Shown here piece after piece: positions 1 through 14,600 of a stretch of 64,000 nucleotides of DNA. This DNA is from Hyaloscypha bicolor E (lineage: Eukaryota; Ascomycota; Leotiomycetes; Helotiales; Hyaloscyphaceae): the NCBI RefSeq assembly GCF_002865645.1, contig NW_020194615.1, positions 744,001 to 808,000 on the forward strand, written 5' to 3'. Under the pieces are notes generated by a model. That model was not told the origin of the DNA and did not search any database. It was given only the letters and a program-made list of their open reading frames with translations. Position 1 is the stretch's first letter, and each line of letters begins with the position of its first letter. The position numbers were made by a program, and so were the translations under genes.

Positions 1-2004
1 CTTTTACTATATTTATATAATATAGTTCTAAAAAAGAAACTTTCTTTAAAAGTTCTTATTTCCTTATTTTATATCTTTAGATAGCTTACTTATAATAAGT
101 ACTACTAGTTTAGCTACTAAGACTTGCTTTATATATTCTATTTTAGGCTCTAAATAGTTCCTAGATATATAACTAAATTTATTATAGTTATAGTATTTAA
201 GATCTAAAAATTCGAGCTTTAGAATAATAGGCTTATCTATTACTAAAGTCTTGAGAGCAGGCTTTATATAAGAAGTGCCTCTTAAGCTTGATTTATTTAT
301 ATCTTTATTAGCTTTTTTAGATATCTAGTTTTTCTTTTTATAGTAAGTTCGGATCTACTAGTTATTTATAATATAATATTATATAAATTCTATAATATAA
401 ATAGCCGGGTTATTATAGTATATAGCTATAGCTTCTTAGAGCTTTTAGGTAAGCTTATTATTTAGGTTATTCTTAAGGCCCTATAAGTTAATATTTCTGT
501 TTATTATATATCTTAGAAATAAAATATAGAATTCCTAAAAAATCTAGCTCTTTTTTATAAATAGCTTCTTAAAGGCTTATTAAGTATTATACTTCTTATT
601 CGGGTTATTATATAGCTTCTCTAGATAGATATATAGTTCTTTAATAATCTTATATATATATTAATTATTTTAGTTTAGATAAAGAGAAATTAGTATAAGA
701 ATATAGCTATTTATATAGCCGGAAATATAAATAATCTTAAGATTCTTTATCTAATAAATATTAGAATTACTATAGAGCTTATTCTTAATCTAAACTAACT
801 AATTATTAAAGATAATACTATTCTTAATTATATTTTTAAAGATAAGAGAATTAGAAAGTTTAATTAAATATTTATTTTCTAAAATAAGAGAATTAGTTAT
901 TTCTATAAATTATATAATAAGCTTTTTAATAATAGCTTTATTCTTTTATAGGGCTTGCTTAATTTCTCTTAGCTAATTATAATAGTTCTTATTATAGATA
1001 AGAATATTATATATTTTTAGAATTAATTTAATAATTTCCTTATATAAAGCCTCTAGGTTTTAAAGTAATTCTTAGAAGTTTGCTTTTAATAAAATAGGTC
1101 TTTCTTTTTCTTTAATTTTCTAAAAAAGAATATTTTTCTTATTATAAGTATTAATAGGATATTCGGATTTCTTAGGAAATTTAATAAAAGGCTCTAGTTT
1201 ATTTTCTAGTAAGATATTAATAATATCTTATATTATAGCTTCTTCTAACTTACCTAGTTATTTTAGGACTTGCTTTCTAATAGATCTTTATTTAGTAATA
1301 AGATTACTAGTCTATTTACTTGCTTAGCTAGTCTAAAGCTTTCTTATCTAATTATTCTAGGGCTTTCTTTTATTCTAATATTAGTTAACTAGTATAAGAA
1401 TAGCTATAGTATATTATATCTATATTTATTAAAAACTAATTAGATAGGTATTATTTAAATTCTCTATAAAATTAAGAAATAAGTAAGCTTTAAATTATAT
1501 TATAAGTATAAGATCTAGAGTCTAGAAAATATAATTAGACTATTTCTATTTCAATAATTTAAAGCTAAAGAAAGAAAAGAATCTTAAAAAAACCTCGGAT
1601 TTAAATAATTACAAGCTATATATAAGCCTATATACTAGCTTAAACTCGGGGTTATATATAATAATTAGGTAATTATAGATATTTTACTTAGATATTAGAT
1701 GCTTTTCTTAGATACTAGATACCTTATTAGCTCTAGTCTAACTCTTACTAGTATTATATATTATAATAACTATAATAATATTCTTAATTCTTATTTAATT
1801 CTAATTAGGTTTATCTTATATAAAATAGAGAAATATTTATTCTTTTTCTTTTAATATTAGTTTATATTTAGTAATTTCTTTAGATTATTTATAATTTTAC
1901 TCAAGCTCTTTTTTCTAAAGAAGATTAATATTTATAAAGAAAAGAATATCCCGAGATAATAGTTACTTTAATTATTAATATATTCTAATTATAATTAAGA
2001 ATAC

Positions 2005-2530
2005 TAATATTAAGAAAAAAATTAAAATACTAGATTTAGAATATCTCTATTATTTTATATTTCTTTTTATAGAATTAATAAAAGGCTAATTAGATCTTTT
2101 ATTTTATTAGTATATAATACTTTTAATTTATTATAATACTCTTATTTATATTTTTTATACTTATATTTATATAATAGTTAGTGAAATAATATATCTAATA
2201 AGACTCTATTTACTTTTTTATTATTTTATTTTATATTTCTTATTTATAAAACTTCTTTAATAATTTTTTTCTAGCTTATAAAATCTCTTATTATATTTTC
2301 TCTTTATTTCTTTATTCCGATTTTTCTAAATAAATATAGTATTCTAGTAATTCTTATATTATAAATAAAGAAATAGAAGTATATATAAAAAGAATTAGAG
2401 ATAAGATAAGGTAATTATAATTACTAATACTAAAAAAGAATTAAAATACCAGATTTGGGATTTTTTTATTATTATTTTTTTATTTTATAAAATTAATAAA
2501 GGCTAATTAGATCTTTTATTTTATTTCAAT
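2005..2530. repeat. Direct repeat pair in AT block
   Basis: About 100 bp around 2,010-2,112 recurs at about 2,430-2,530. Both copies carry an AATTAAAATAC(T/C)AGATTT-like segment, then a T-rich run, then the same AATTAATAAA-GGCTAATTAGATC core and TTTTATTTTATT tail. The period is about 420 bp. It could be a short tandem duplication or the remains of two LTR-like ends. Divergence is mostly C/T and G/A, as expected after RIP. Confidence 0.45.
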
Positions 2531-4094
2531 TTTTTTTCTAGTTTTAATCTACTATAATAATATTATTTTATTTCTAATTTTTCTTAGATTATTTCTTTAT
2601 TACTTTATTAATATATTTACTTATATTATACTTGTTTCTAAAACTTTCTAGTCTTATATAAGATATAAGTTTTAAGTAGTTTTCTTTAATCTTAAGATAT
2701 AAGGTTCTTATAAAGGGATTTAATTATTAGAATTATAATATCGGGGCTAAAAAGTATTTAATAAACTTTTAAATTCTATATTTAGATATTTTAAAAGAAA
2801 GTTTTATAATTAATTTTCGTATATAATATAGTAGTAATCTAGAATACTAGTAAAAGAAGCTAGTAGCTCTAGTTTCTAGATGGCCTTATATAATATAAGT
2901 ATTACTAATAGTAATTTAATACTAGAAAAAATAGATATATTTTATAAAAAAGATATTTCTTATTATAATATAATATAAATAAGGCTAACTAGAATAAAGG
3001 AAATATATAAATATTATATAGCTTTAATAAGATTATTATTTTTTAGAAACCTATCTATATTATTTTACTTATTATTAATTAGTTAATATATTATTTTATT
3101 TAGTATTATTTAGGCTCTTAATAAAATATTTCTATTTTCTATAAAAGAATTCTATTATATAAAAGAGATATAGTAATACTTTTTTATTAATTAATAGATA
3201 TATATATACTATTACTGGAAAGTATTTTAGATATTAAATTAATTATATAATATTATTATATTTATTAGTAATCTAAATATAATATATATTAAAAGGTTTT
3301 AAAAACTATAATAAATATTAGCCGGCTACTTATTAAGGAACTCGGATATAGTCTAAGCCTTTATTAAAAGATTAATTATAAAAAGTAAAATATTTATAGG
3401 AAACTCTTATTTAAATAAATAAAACTAGAACTAATTATTTTAAAATCTATATTTCTTATTATTAGATTTAATAAAATAATTCTGCTTTTTAATTTCATTA
3501 TTATAATTTATAATTTGGAATAAATAGGCTATATTTTTAAATCTATTATTTTTTAAAATAATTTTAATTTTAATTTAAATATAATATCTAATTAATTCTA
3601 ATATTAATTATAGAAATAATAACTTTCTGCCTTTATAATAATACTACTATATTTATTAAACTTTTCCGGTAACTTTCTTTCTTTAGCTATATAAAACGAA
3701 TATATTTAAGAGAAATATATTAGATTAAATAGCTATAATAACTAGATTACTTTTTATATTTTTTAAACTTTAAAAGATATAAGGTATTAGAAGAATTTAT
3801 TTATATAACCTGCTTTAAAAGTAGGGCTTGAATTATAGGTAAATAAAACTAATTTAAGGCTAAATAATATATTTCTAATTAGAGAAATAAGTATAAAGAA
3901 AGCAATATTAGGTATTCCGGGTTTTAATATAGATATTATAGCTATTATATTTGGTATATATAAGGTAGGCCTAGTAAATAATAGATAAGTAGTATATAAT
4001 AGCTTATACCGAGACTATAATATCTAGTAGTAGCCCCTACTTATATTCTATTTATATTCTAATTAAGCTATTCATGAATATTCATGAATACTTT

Positions 4095-4225
4095 GAGTAG
4101 TGTGCACGTGACGCACGCACGTGACAGGTTAGCCTTATTAGGTAAAGCCCCGGGCACTCCCGCTCTAGCGCCACCTCGCCACCCAATCAAGTAGTGGCGG
4201 CGCTTGGTAAGCGAGCCGAACCTCT
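4095..4225. repeat. GC-rich unmutated patch with CACGTGAC repeats and hairpin
   Basis: Inside the AT block about 130 bp keeps ordinary GC content. It contains GCACGTGAC twice within 25 bp (4,104-4,125) and an inverted repeat, AGCGCC...CGCCAC against GTGGCGGCGCT (4,167-4,204). The other end of the hAT element has a CACGTG-containing pair near 7,268-7,285. Subterminal repeats of this kind are transposase-binding sites in hAT elements; that role is inferred here. Confidence 0.55.
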
Positions 4226-6859
4226 ATAATACTTCTAGAATTACATCGACTTAAGAACTTAATAATAATAGTAATTCTATTAGTAAAAGTTAGGAATTAG
4301 AAGACTATAATCTTCGAAATAATGGGACTCTTTCTAATTAGAAGAATAATTAAGACGCCCTTAGAATATTAGAACTTTCTATAAAAACACATCGATTTCC
4401 TCGATTTTTATTTCTTTCCTATACTTCTATTCTATATAAAACCTCAACCATTACTCCTATTAATATACTTTCTACTACAAATATACTTACTTATACTCGA
4501 TATATTCGAAAATGTCTCAATAATTCTTAATTAAGCTTAACTTAGCTCAAAATCACCCTGAGTTTGAGTTAAAACCACTTAACAAGCAAGCTTCTCTCTT
4601 TAAGAAAAGCTACTTAAAAAAGACATTAAATCCTATTCAAGAGGATCCCCAAGAAACTCGTATATATACTATAAAATGCTTAGTTCGAGGTTATTCGTAA
4701 GTTAATATATTAATTTTTAATGATTTTTTACTAATTTAATATAATATAAAAATATGAATAAATTAATAAATATATGCCCCTATAAGTAATTATTATACTT
4801 ATTTTCGAAACATATATAAATTTATTAATATTACTAGTCTTAAAAATAGTAATAATAATAGTAAGTTATTTAATATTAATTAAAAGGCTTTATTTACTAA
4901 TATATTTAATAGGCAAAAGTAAAGACTTTTCTCAAGTCTCTTAATCTACTATAAATAATCTTTTTAATAAGTAATTAGATTAAAGAGAAGAAACCTTTAC
5001 TATTAATTACTTTAAGAAACTATTATTAAGTTTTATAATTAATAATAATATCTCTTTTTAAGTAGTAAATATACTAAGTTTTAAATTACTTTTAAAGTAT
5101 TTAAATTAGTAAGTATTATTATATTCTTTATTATTATTATATATACTAATACTTAATAGTCAAATACTGCCTTTATATTTAAAAACACTTATAGATAAGC
5201 TTAATTTAAGCTATATTATAAAGAGTCTAAATATTAAAGTTAAATTTCTAGAGAATATTAAATTAAAAGGCCTTCCTCGAAATTATTATATAAGTTTATA
5301 TATTCCTATAATTATTAAGTGAAATTTATACTAATATATTTTTAGACACTTTATAAATAAGTATTTTATATTAAAATCTTATTTATTAGTTATAAAAGAC
5401 TTAAATAATATATACTCTGGCGTTTATATACTTTCTGTTTTATTAGAAGCTTTAAAATAATATAATATCGAGTATAATATTACTAGATAAGTAATTCTAA
5501 TTAAATTTTTAAATAATTTATATTAATATATATTTTTTAGTATTACTCGAGATAATACTAGTTCAAATAATATCTTATTACAAGCTTTTATAAAGTATTA
5601 TAATAAGGAAGACATTAAATTTCAAGGAGATATTTCTTATATAGCTTATATATTAAACTTAATAATTCAAGATATTTTAAAAGCTCTTATTAAGAATAAT
5701 TATAATACCTCTTATTCTACGGATTTATACGAGTAAGAAATAGAAGAACTTGAAGATAGAAAAGAAGAAAGAGAAGTAGAATAAGTAATAAGTAAGTTCC
5801 CTTTATAATTTATAAGAGTTTTATTAATAAATTATAGATTTATTAATTTGGAAAAAGATTCGAAAAACTATTATAGGTCTTAAATATAATTAAGAAAACC
5901 GACGGCTATTAGAAGCTCAAATTAAAGCTTTTAATATAGAAAATACTCGATTTCTTTAACTTAGTAAGTAATTAATTAATACTAATTATTTATAAATTAA
6001 AAAACGCGGTAGTCTTTAACTTATTATATATTAAAGAACTTTATATATATATATAAAGCTATTAAAATAGTTATTAATAGCTCTAATTCGAAGGCTTTTA
6101 AAAATAAAAGTCTAGTTTTAACTAATATTAAAATTACTTATTTAAATAATATTTTAAATATAATTTCAATATTTATTAAAGCTATAACTAAATTATAAGC
6201 CGAAAATTATTCGACTATATATTATATTATACCTGAGGTATATAAAATATATAATAAACTTGAAAATTTTAAAAAGGAATTTAAAGTAAGTCTTTTCTTA
6301 AATTCTTCTTATATTATTATACTAATATTTAATAGAACAAAGCATTCATAGATACTATTAATAAAGGTATAGCTAAACTTCGAAAATATTATCCTAAAAC
6401 AGGCGTTTTAGATAATAAAAGTAAAGCTTTATATTTAGCTCTTATTCTTAATTCTCGAATTAAATAAGAAAAATTAACTAGTATTAGCTTATCTAATAGT
6501 ATGTCTTCGGATATATATAATAGATTAAAGACCGATTATAATATATAAGTAATTTCTTTAATTATTTTTTTAATAAATTAATAACTAATTTTATATTTAG
6601 ATATAAATATAATTATAATATATCTTAAGCTAGATCCGATTCCTCGAATATTAGTATAGCCGATTCCGGTAAAGACGATTTAGATATATATATTCCTAAT
6701 AAGTCTTCTAATATAGAAGACGAATTAGTAACTTATTTAGAAGAAAAGAAAGAAAATAAAAAGGTAAGTAAACTTTATTTAAATTCTATTAAATAATTAT
6801 CTAATATTCTCTTAATATTTTTTTATATATTAGTACCAATATATATATAGGTTAAGTCT

Positions 6860-7141
6860 TTAGATTATTGGAAGTCTAATGCGGCTAGATTTCCTGCTTT
6901 AGCTTTAATAGCTAGGAAATATTTAGGAATTCTAGCTTCCTCGGCTTCTAGTAAGAGATTCTTCTCTTAAGGCGCTCTTATTATAACTAAATTACGAAAT
7001 AAACTTAATAAGAGTACTTTTGAGAGAATAGCTTGCTTAAAAAGTTGGGGGTTATTTAAAGACGAATTAGAAGAGGCTAAAAAAGAAAAGAAAAAGAAAA
7101 AGAAAAAGGAGAAAAAACAAGATTCTGAGGAGAATAATTAG
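6860..7141 (+). pseudogene. hAT transposase C-terminal dimerisation domain (dead)
   Basis: Translation from 6,860 gives a clear hAT dimerisation signature. It starts with a WKSNAARFPALALIARKYLG-like block, continues with an ILASSASSKRFFS block (family: IPASSAPSERVFS), then an in-frame TAA followed by GALIITKLRNKLNKSTFERI and ACLKSW. The stop replaces the residue expected between FS and G, where CAA or CAG to TAA or TAG is the typical RIP event. A lysine/glutamate-rich tail follows up to a TAG at about 7,139. Upstream exons are too mutated to trace. Confidence 0.8.
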
Positions 7142-8339
7142 TTTATTATTATAGAAAATTAGTATTTAAGTAGCCTTATATAAGTACTAGCTTATCTTAT
7201 ATAAGGCCGCTTAATAGGTACCTTAGTTCTTTTTTAAAAAATTAAATATATATTGATTTACTAAAATTCACGTGGTTTCCACGTGACTATTCATGAATAT
7301 TCATAAATATATATTCTATTCTACTCAAACTTTTTGAGTTTTATACTACTTATATTCTATTCAAGACTACTTATAAATATTTATAAGTAGTATAAATACT
7401 TTAAGTATTTCTTACTTATACTAACTATTATTTATATTATAAGTTCTGGGTTATACTAATAGAAATAATTATAGAACTATGAATTAAGTACTTTATTTAG
7501 TATTTTCTAGTAGTTTATATATAAGAGGCTCTAATTATATAGATAGATTACGGCTATAAAGCTCTCTAGCTATAGCTTTTTAGGCAAATTAGCTATTAAG
7601 TATATTATAATAGCCTTATTTATAATCTCTTATCCTATTTACTTAGTATTACTATTTGGCTTATATATATATAAAGGAGAAAGCTTAATTTTAATACCTT
7701 CTTTCTTTATTTAAATCTAATAGGCTAATATTTCTTGGATTAGAATAACTACTTTCTTCTAATTATACTTAATATAAGTAATTAAAAGATTATATTATTT
7801 ATATATTTACTATTTAAAATCCCTAATTATATTAAATACTACTAAATCCTCTTTACTTAGCAGAAGATATCTAAAGAGCTTTTTACTAAATTTATTCTTA
7901 ATTATTAGAATCTAGCTCGAATTATTATAGCTATTTAGGTAATTAAATAAGTTCTATAAGATTTTCTAAAATAGTTAAATAGACTTTCTTTTAGTTAGTC
8001 TATATAAAATTACTTACCTAATATATATCTAAATATAAAATTCGTATATAATTCTTATTAGTCTATTAATTTTCATATTATATATATAATTAATAAGCTT
8101 TATAAAGCTTTATAGGCTAAATACCCCGCTCTTATATATTATTTTTCTTCTAAATTACTTCTTGGCTTGAGATACTTTCTTAATCTCTTATACTAAATTC
8201 TAATTAAATATTCGAGTATTAGAAATATAAGTATATTACTAGTACTAGTAGGAATTTCGAATAAAATATTAAAATAAATAAAAAGTAGCTTATATTTAAG
8301 GAAAACTAAATTAAACCTATATTCTAATTATAAAATTGT

Positions 8340-8790
8340 ATTTATAATTAGTATATAAAAAAATTAATATAATTAATTAATTAATTTATAAATATTTATA
8401 AATAGTATAAATAGAATTTAATTAATATAATACTTATATAATTTAATTAGATTAGAATAATTAATTATAAATATTTATAAATATCTTAATTAATATATAT
8501 ATAACCTTAGTATATAATAGGCTAGTTTAATTAAGTAAGGTTCTTGCTTTAGTACTATCTTAGTAAGCTTTTCTCTCTAGAAATAAGATAGTACTAGAGC
8601 CAGATTCTTACCTAATTAGATTAGCCTATTATATACTATAGTTATATATATATTAATTAAGGTATTTATAAATATTTATAATTAGCTTAATTAATTCGTA
8701 AATAGAATATAATTAATAAGAAAATTTTATAAATAAATTAAATTAATAACTATTAATCTAATCTAATTTATTTATTTCTTATATTATTTA
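8340..8790. repeat. Long imperfect inverted repeat (about 2 x 220 bp)
   Basis: The sequence folds on itself around 8,570. The inner arms match well over about 95 bp: both contain TTAATTAATATATATATAAC, then AGTATATAATAGGCTA and, nearest the centre, TAGTACTATCTTA. Weaker similarity continues outward to about 8,340 and 8,790, including a repeated TATAAATATTTATAAAT motif. It may be two abutting element ends in inverted orientation, or a MITE-like foldback. Confidence 0.6.
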
Positions 8791-9824
8791 TAATATTAAG
8801 CTTTTTTTTCTACTAGATAACTTTTAGAAATAATATTTATATAAAATCTTTTAATAACTATAATATTATAGAGAATTAGATCTTTAATATATAGTTTTAT
8901 AGGTTTATTAATTATATTTTTAATTATACGAGTATTATATTTAATAATTAGAAAACTAGTTATTTCTATTTCTATATAATTATTAATTTTTACCTTAATA
9001 AAAGTACTAGAATTAATTAGATTCTTATTATTAACCAGATATATAATACTATAATTATCTAATAAGGTATTTTAAGAAAGTAAATATTTTAAGAAATCGA
9101 GTATTATATAAATTCCCTAATCTGGGCTTTAGATTATAAATATAGAATCTATTAGAATAGTATTAAAATTTCTAGAAGATTGGATTCCGGATATTTTAGG
9201 CTTTTTTTTAGAACTAGTACCGGGTATTAGCTTCTCTATAACTCGTTTACTAGTAATTTTTATACTATATTTCTCTTCTAGCTAAGGTTTCAGATTCTTT
9301 TAATATTTAGTTAAAAGCCTTTCTCGGATTTTTCTAATCTATTTCTTATTAGACTTAAATTTTATTTAAGTTTTACTTAATTTAGTAATTATAATTTCTA
9401 TAGCAATATAGCTAAGTGAGTTCTACTTATACTTATAGGTTTTAGAACTCTTATAAGAGTACTTATAGTACTTATATTTATCCGAATCTAGTTTGCTATC
9501 TAATTTTTTACTAGTTTAATTCCTAAATATAATAAAGATTATAGAAGCTCCTAAGTATTTAGTATTCTGGTTTTCTAAAATAATTTAATTAAATACCTAG
9601 CTATATTATTCGAGTATAAGAATTAGAAGCCCTAGCTTGTTTTTATTATATAGATTACTAAGCTATTCTATTATTTAGATTAGTATATATTTCTATTAGA
9701 GAACTATTAAGAACTCAATTACTACTAGAATATCTTTAATTTTAGTAATTTTAAGAGCTCTAGTATAATTAAGTACTTTTTTCTAATTAATAAACTAATA
9801 CTTTAAGCTTATTTTTCCTTTATT

Positions 9825-10097
9825 ATAATTCCCAGATATCTAATATCTGAAATATCTTACCAGATACCAGATATCTTCTAGATATATATAATATAACTGC
9901 CTTACTAGGGAAATATATTTGAAATATACTAGAGATATTTAGAAAGCTAAGCCCTTTTCGGACTAGTATATTATAGGATATATATACTTTTTTATAGCCT
10001 CCTATATTCTAGTTTTCTCTCCCTTAGCTTTAAATCGTCTTTATAAGAGATCTTTTACCTTACTTTCTAAGTCCTAAATACTATATTTATAATAATA
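9825..10097 (+). repeat. 5' LTR of Gypsy element
   Basis: It aligns without large gaps to 16,256-16,529. Shared blocks include CTAGATATATATAATATA, GAAATATACTAGAG and CTTTATAAGAGATCTTTTA. Copy-to-copy differences are largely C/T and G/A transitions. LTR ends were placed where similarity stops; the usual TG/CA termini are not visible, probably because of RIP. Confidence 0.75.
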
Positions 10098-11699
10098 TTT
10101 AAAGCTTACTTTCTTTAATTCTATAAAGGATTTCAAATAAACTAATTTAGAACTATTAGTAATATAGGTATTACTAAGATAATAGAACCTCAGAAATACA
10201 AGTAATAAACTCTAGAATAATAAAAGCAAAAAGCTTTAGAATTCTTAGAGAAATTAGGTATTTATATCTTTATAAATATATACTAGTAATATATTAGAAA
10301 CCTCTTCTAAAAACCCGAAAATTAAAGAACCTTAAATAAAGGCTACTTTTTAACTAAGTCCTAGAGTAATAGATATATATAGGCTAGTAACCTAACTATT
10401 ATTCTTAAGCCTTATTCTATAATTTTATAGGCCTTATATATATACTAGTAACGAGATTATTAAAAAGAATATAATAGAGGAAAAGTATAATAGATTAATT
10501 TCCCAGGATATCACGTGACCAGGAACTATATTAACTTCTACTAAGGCTTCTAGTAAAGCTCTTATTAGTTTAGGTTATCTTATTAGTAGCTTTTCTCGAA
10601 TCAAATATCCTATTAGTATTTCTAGAGAATTTATAAATAAGTTTATAAAAATAGAATTCTCTACTTTTATTATAAAGCTTCTAGAAACCAAAAACCATAT
10701 TATTACTAGAGAATTATATAAATAGGCCAAGGAACCCGATATTTTATTCTTAGATATTAATATTATTATAAAAAGCTACTAGGAAAATATTTAAAGAACT
10801 ATTTTATATAAGAATACCTATAATTATAATAAAGCTATTTTCAAGAATATTAAGTTCTATAATACTAAACTTAAGAATAATATTAAATATTATATAGCTA
10901 TAGTAGATTGGCTTATAATAGCTCTAACTACTTCTATTCTATTTATTCCGGCTATTTTAAATCTTTCTTAAAAGAATTCCGAATTATTTCTTACTTATTC
11001 CTATTTAGGATCTCTTATATCTTATATTTTCTTTAGAAATACTAGAGTTACTAAGCTCCCAGATCTAACTCTCTTTACTAGAAATTATACTATTTTTAAT
11101 AACTAGCTAGTTTAGATTAAAAATAAGCTATAAGAAAATACTAATTTATATTTTTTAGAAAATCTCAAGATTATTTATATTTCTAATAAATTTACTAGTA
11201 ATACTCTTATTCTAACTAACTCTTATATAAATAAAAATAGTCTGAATTAGTATTATTAGCTTTTAGAATTTTACTTTTACTTAAAAAAGCTATACTTTAA
11301 CTCTAATAAAATATAAAATACTTGCTATAACTTTAGTAAGCTTTAAATATACTCTAGTTAAATATTTCAGGAATTCTATATTTTCTTCTTATAACTATTT
11401 ATAAAAGGCAGTATTAGTCTTTAAGATATTAAGTATAAACTAAATAAGAAGCTCTTACTAAAGCTCTAGAAGTTAGTATATATATATTATAATAATTCTT
11501 TTATTAATACTATTTACTTTACTTAATACTATATTATTAATAATTAGTAAATTAAGGCTATATATAAGAAAACTAAAAAGTATAAGAAAATAAAAGCTAT
11601 TCTAGCCAAGTTTACTTCTAGTATTATATTTCTATATATTTATAAAGAATATACTCCTAAAAAGAAGCCTAAGAAGCCTATATTAACTATTTTTATTAA

Positions 11700-14600
11700 T
11701 TATATACTTTCTTATAAATATAAGTAATATTCTATAAAAACTAAGAATCTCTTAATTATTAAGTACTTTAATTATAATAAGTTTGGCTATTATATCTAAT
11801 ATTATCTAGTTTTATATAATAAAGAAACCAAAATAGCTTTTTCTAGAATTAAGCCGGGTATAGTTCCTATTTTACCGGAATATATTATTCTAGTAAAGTA
11901 TTTAAAGAATTTGAGTTCTAATTCTAGTATAGAACCAGGAAACAAGTACTTTTAAAAGAAGTCTTTACTTTAGGGGTTTATAATATGAATTTAGTAAAGA
12001 TTAACTTAACTTATCTAATAAGAGGAAATATTCTTATAATATCCTATATTATTAGTATAAATAAATTAGAAATTAAGTCTTTTTCCCTTATTAATACTAG
12101 AGCTAATAGTTATACTTTTATTAATATAAAGCTTATTTAGCTTATAAAGTAATTCTTAGAAATAGAATTATAACCCCTTCTCTTATTTTATACTATATAT
12201 AATTTTAATAGAAAGCTAGCTAAGTTTACTAAGAAATATATAAAAGTTTTATTTCTAATTAATAAATAAAGTATTAATATACCTATAATTATTCTAAATC
12301 TTAAAAATTATAATATTATTCTTAATAGAAAATAGATAATATATATTAATATTCTAGTTAATTATAAAAGATATAGATTTATATAGCCAAAATATAAGCC
12401 TAAATCTATATAATTTAGTTATATTATTAATATTTTATAGTAATAGCTAGAAAAGTAACTTAATAAGAAATATTAAAAGAATACTAATTAATAAGATTTT
12501 ATTATAAGCTATTTCTAAAAACCTTCTATTCTAAAATAGTCTTTTTTCTTTTAGACTAATTAAAGAGAATTATATAAAACTATAAAAAAGAAGCTTTTAT
12601 AGCCTAATTAGGATATAATACCTAAATAAAAGCTAAAGAAGCAAAAAGAGATCCTTAATAAAAAGCAAATATTAGACCTAGCTATTTTTATTTCTATAGT
12701 ATTTAATTATATAGCTAAGAAAGAAAATAATATTATTAGTTAAATCTTTATTTATAAGATTAATAAGAAGCTTAAAGCTCGGAAAAAAGAAGCTATTCCT
12801 GGCCCAGAGAATTAATAACCAGAAGAAATAGAGCTTTAATAGCTATAGAGAATATTACTTCCAGAACTTAAGAAATATATTTTTATTTTCTCTAAAAAAA
12901 AAACTAATACTTTTCCTTTCTATAAACTATATAATTATAAGATTTAGATTAAAGGCCTAAAAGAAACTGAGAATATTAAATATTAATTCCTCTAGTAATA
13001 GTTTATTTAAGAGCTTCTAGAAATTAAGTATTTCTTGGAAAATAATCTAGCTAAAGACTTTATTAAAACTAATTAGGCTCTCTTTACTTCTCTAGTTCTT
13101 TTTATAAAGAAAGCAAATAAAGATTTATATTTCTATATTAATTTCTATTATTTAAATAATATTATTCAGAAAAATTAATATCTTTTTTTACTTATTAATA
13201 AGACTTTAAATTAATTATCTAAAGCTAAAATTTATACTAAATTAGATATTTACTGAGTTTTTTATTATATATAGCTATAAACCCGGACTTTTAGAAGCTA
13301 ATAATATTCTATATCTGCTATAAAGTATATAAATATAATATTTTCTGAGAAGGCCTTATAAATAGCCCGGTTATATATTAATATTATATAAATAATATAC
13401 TTTTTAAGTATCTAAATAACTTTTATATAGTATATCTTAATAATATTCTTATTTATTTAGAGAACCTAATAAAATATAAATAGTATATATAAAAAGTACT
13501 AGACTATTTATACCTTACTAGCCTCTAAATAAATATTAAGAAATCGGAATTTAAAGTTATATATATAAAGTACTTGAGCTTTATTATCTTTATATCTAGT
13601 ATTAAAATAAATTCTAATAAAGTTAAAGTAATATATAACTAGTAACTTCTAAAACTAGTTAAAAATATATAGTTCTTTCTTAGCTTCTATAACTTTTATA
13701 AATATTTTATTAGAAAATATAAATAGATTACTAAATCTCTTATTTTATTTATAAAAAAGAGAATTTCCTTTAAATAGTCCGAATAATATTAAAAGGCTTT
13801 TATTTATCTAAAGAAAGCTATAATTTCTATTTTAGTTCTATAATACTATAATTCAGATCTACTTATAATAATAGAAATAAATATATCTAAAAAATTAATT
13901 ATTAGTTTATTCTCTTAATAAAACCCAGAAATAGGCCTTTAGTATTCTATAGCTTATTTTTCTAAAACTATATTTCTAATAAAGCTTAATTATAATATAT
14001 ATAATAAAGAAATACTTACTATAATATAAGTACTAGAGAAATAGGAAACTAAGCTAAAGAGCCTTTAGAATATTTCCTTTAAGGTTTATTCTAATTACTA
14101 TATCTTAGAATATTTTATAACTACTAAAAAGCTTTCTTTTTAATAAGTTAGATAAGCTAAGCTCTTATTTTACTATTATTTTAAGCTTATATATTATTCT
14201 AGAAAATTAAATAAGCAAGTAAATACTTTATTATAAAAATAAGATAAAATAAATACTTAGAGCTAGATTAAGAAAAAGCTATAAACCCAAGTACTTTTTC
14301 CTAAAAATAAGATTAATTTAGAGATTATCTATAATTTATAACTTATAATAATACTTTATAAAATTAGCTTACTTAATCCGGAATTTGGTCCTAAAAACTA
14401 AGTATATACTAAGAACTTTCCGGAAAAAAATACTTTTATTAGAGATATAATTTCCCTAGAAAAAAGTATTCTTTTAGAAGCTTTACTAGTAAACTTTACT
14501 ATAGTAGCTCCTATAGAAGTACTATTAGAAGCTCTTATCGAGTATAGTAATTTATAACTTATAAATAAGATTTTATAAGATAATTATATATTACCGGATT

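Larger units (their letters stand above)
4070..7340 (+). mobile_element. hAT-superfamily DNA transposon, RIP-inactivated
   Basis: The plus strand near the right end keeps a readable hAT C-terminal dimerisation domain (6,860-7,141). Both ends carry the same palindromic motif ATTCATGAATATTCAT (about 4,072-4,090 left, 7,288-7,307 right), followed inward by CACGTGAC-type subterminal repeats in inverted orientation. A short protein-like stretch at 4,512-4,690 may be the first transposase exon. The size (about 3.3 kb) fits a full hAT element. Exact termini and the 8-bp target duplication could not be fixed. Many in-frame stops mean it cannot encode a transposase. Confidence 0.75.

Noticed and set aside
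4032..7365. CTACTTATATTCTATT present on both sides of the hAT fossil as a target duplication
   Set aside because: It is 16 bp rather than 8, lies outside the presumed ends by different distances, and is AT-rich enough to recur by chance.
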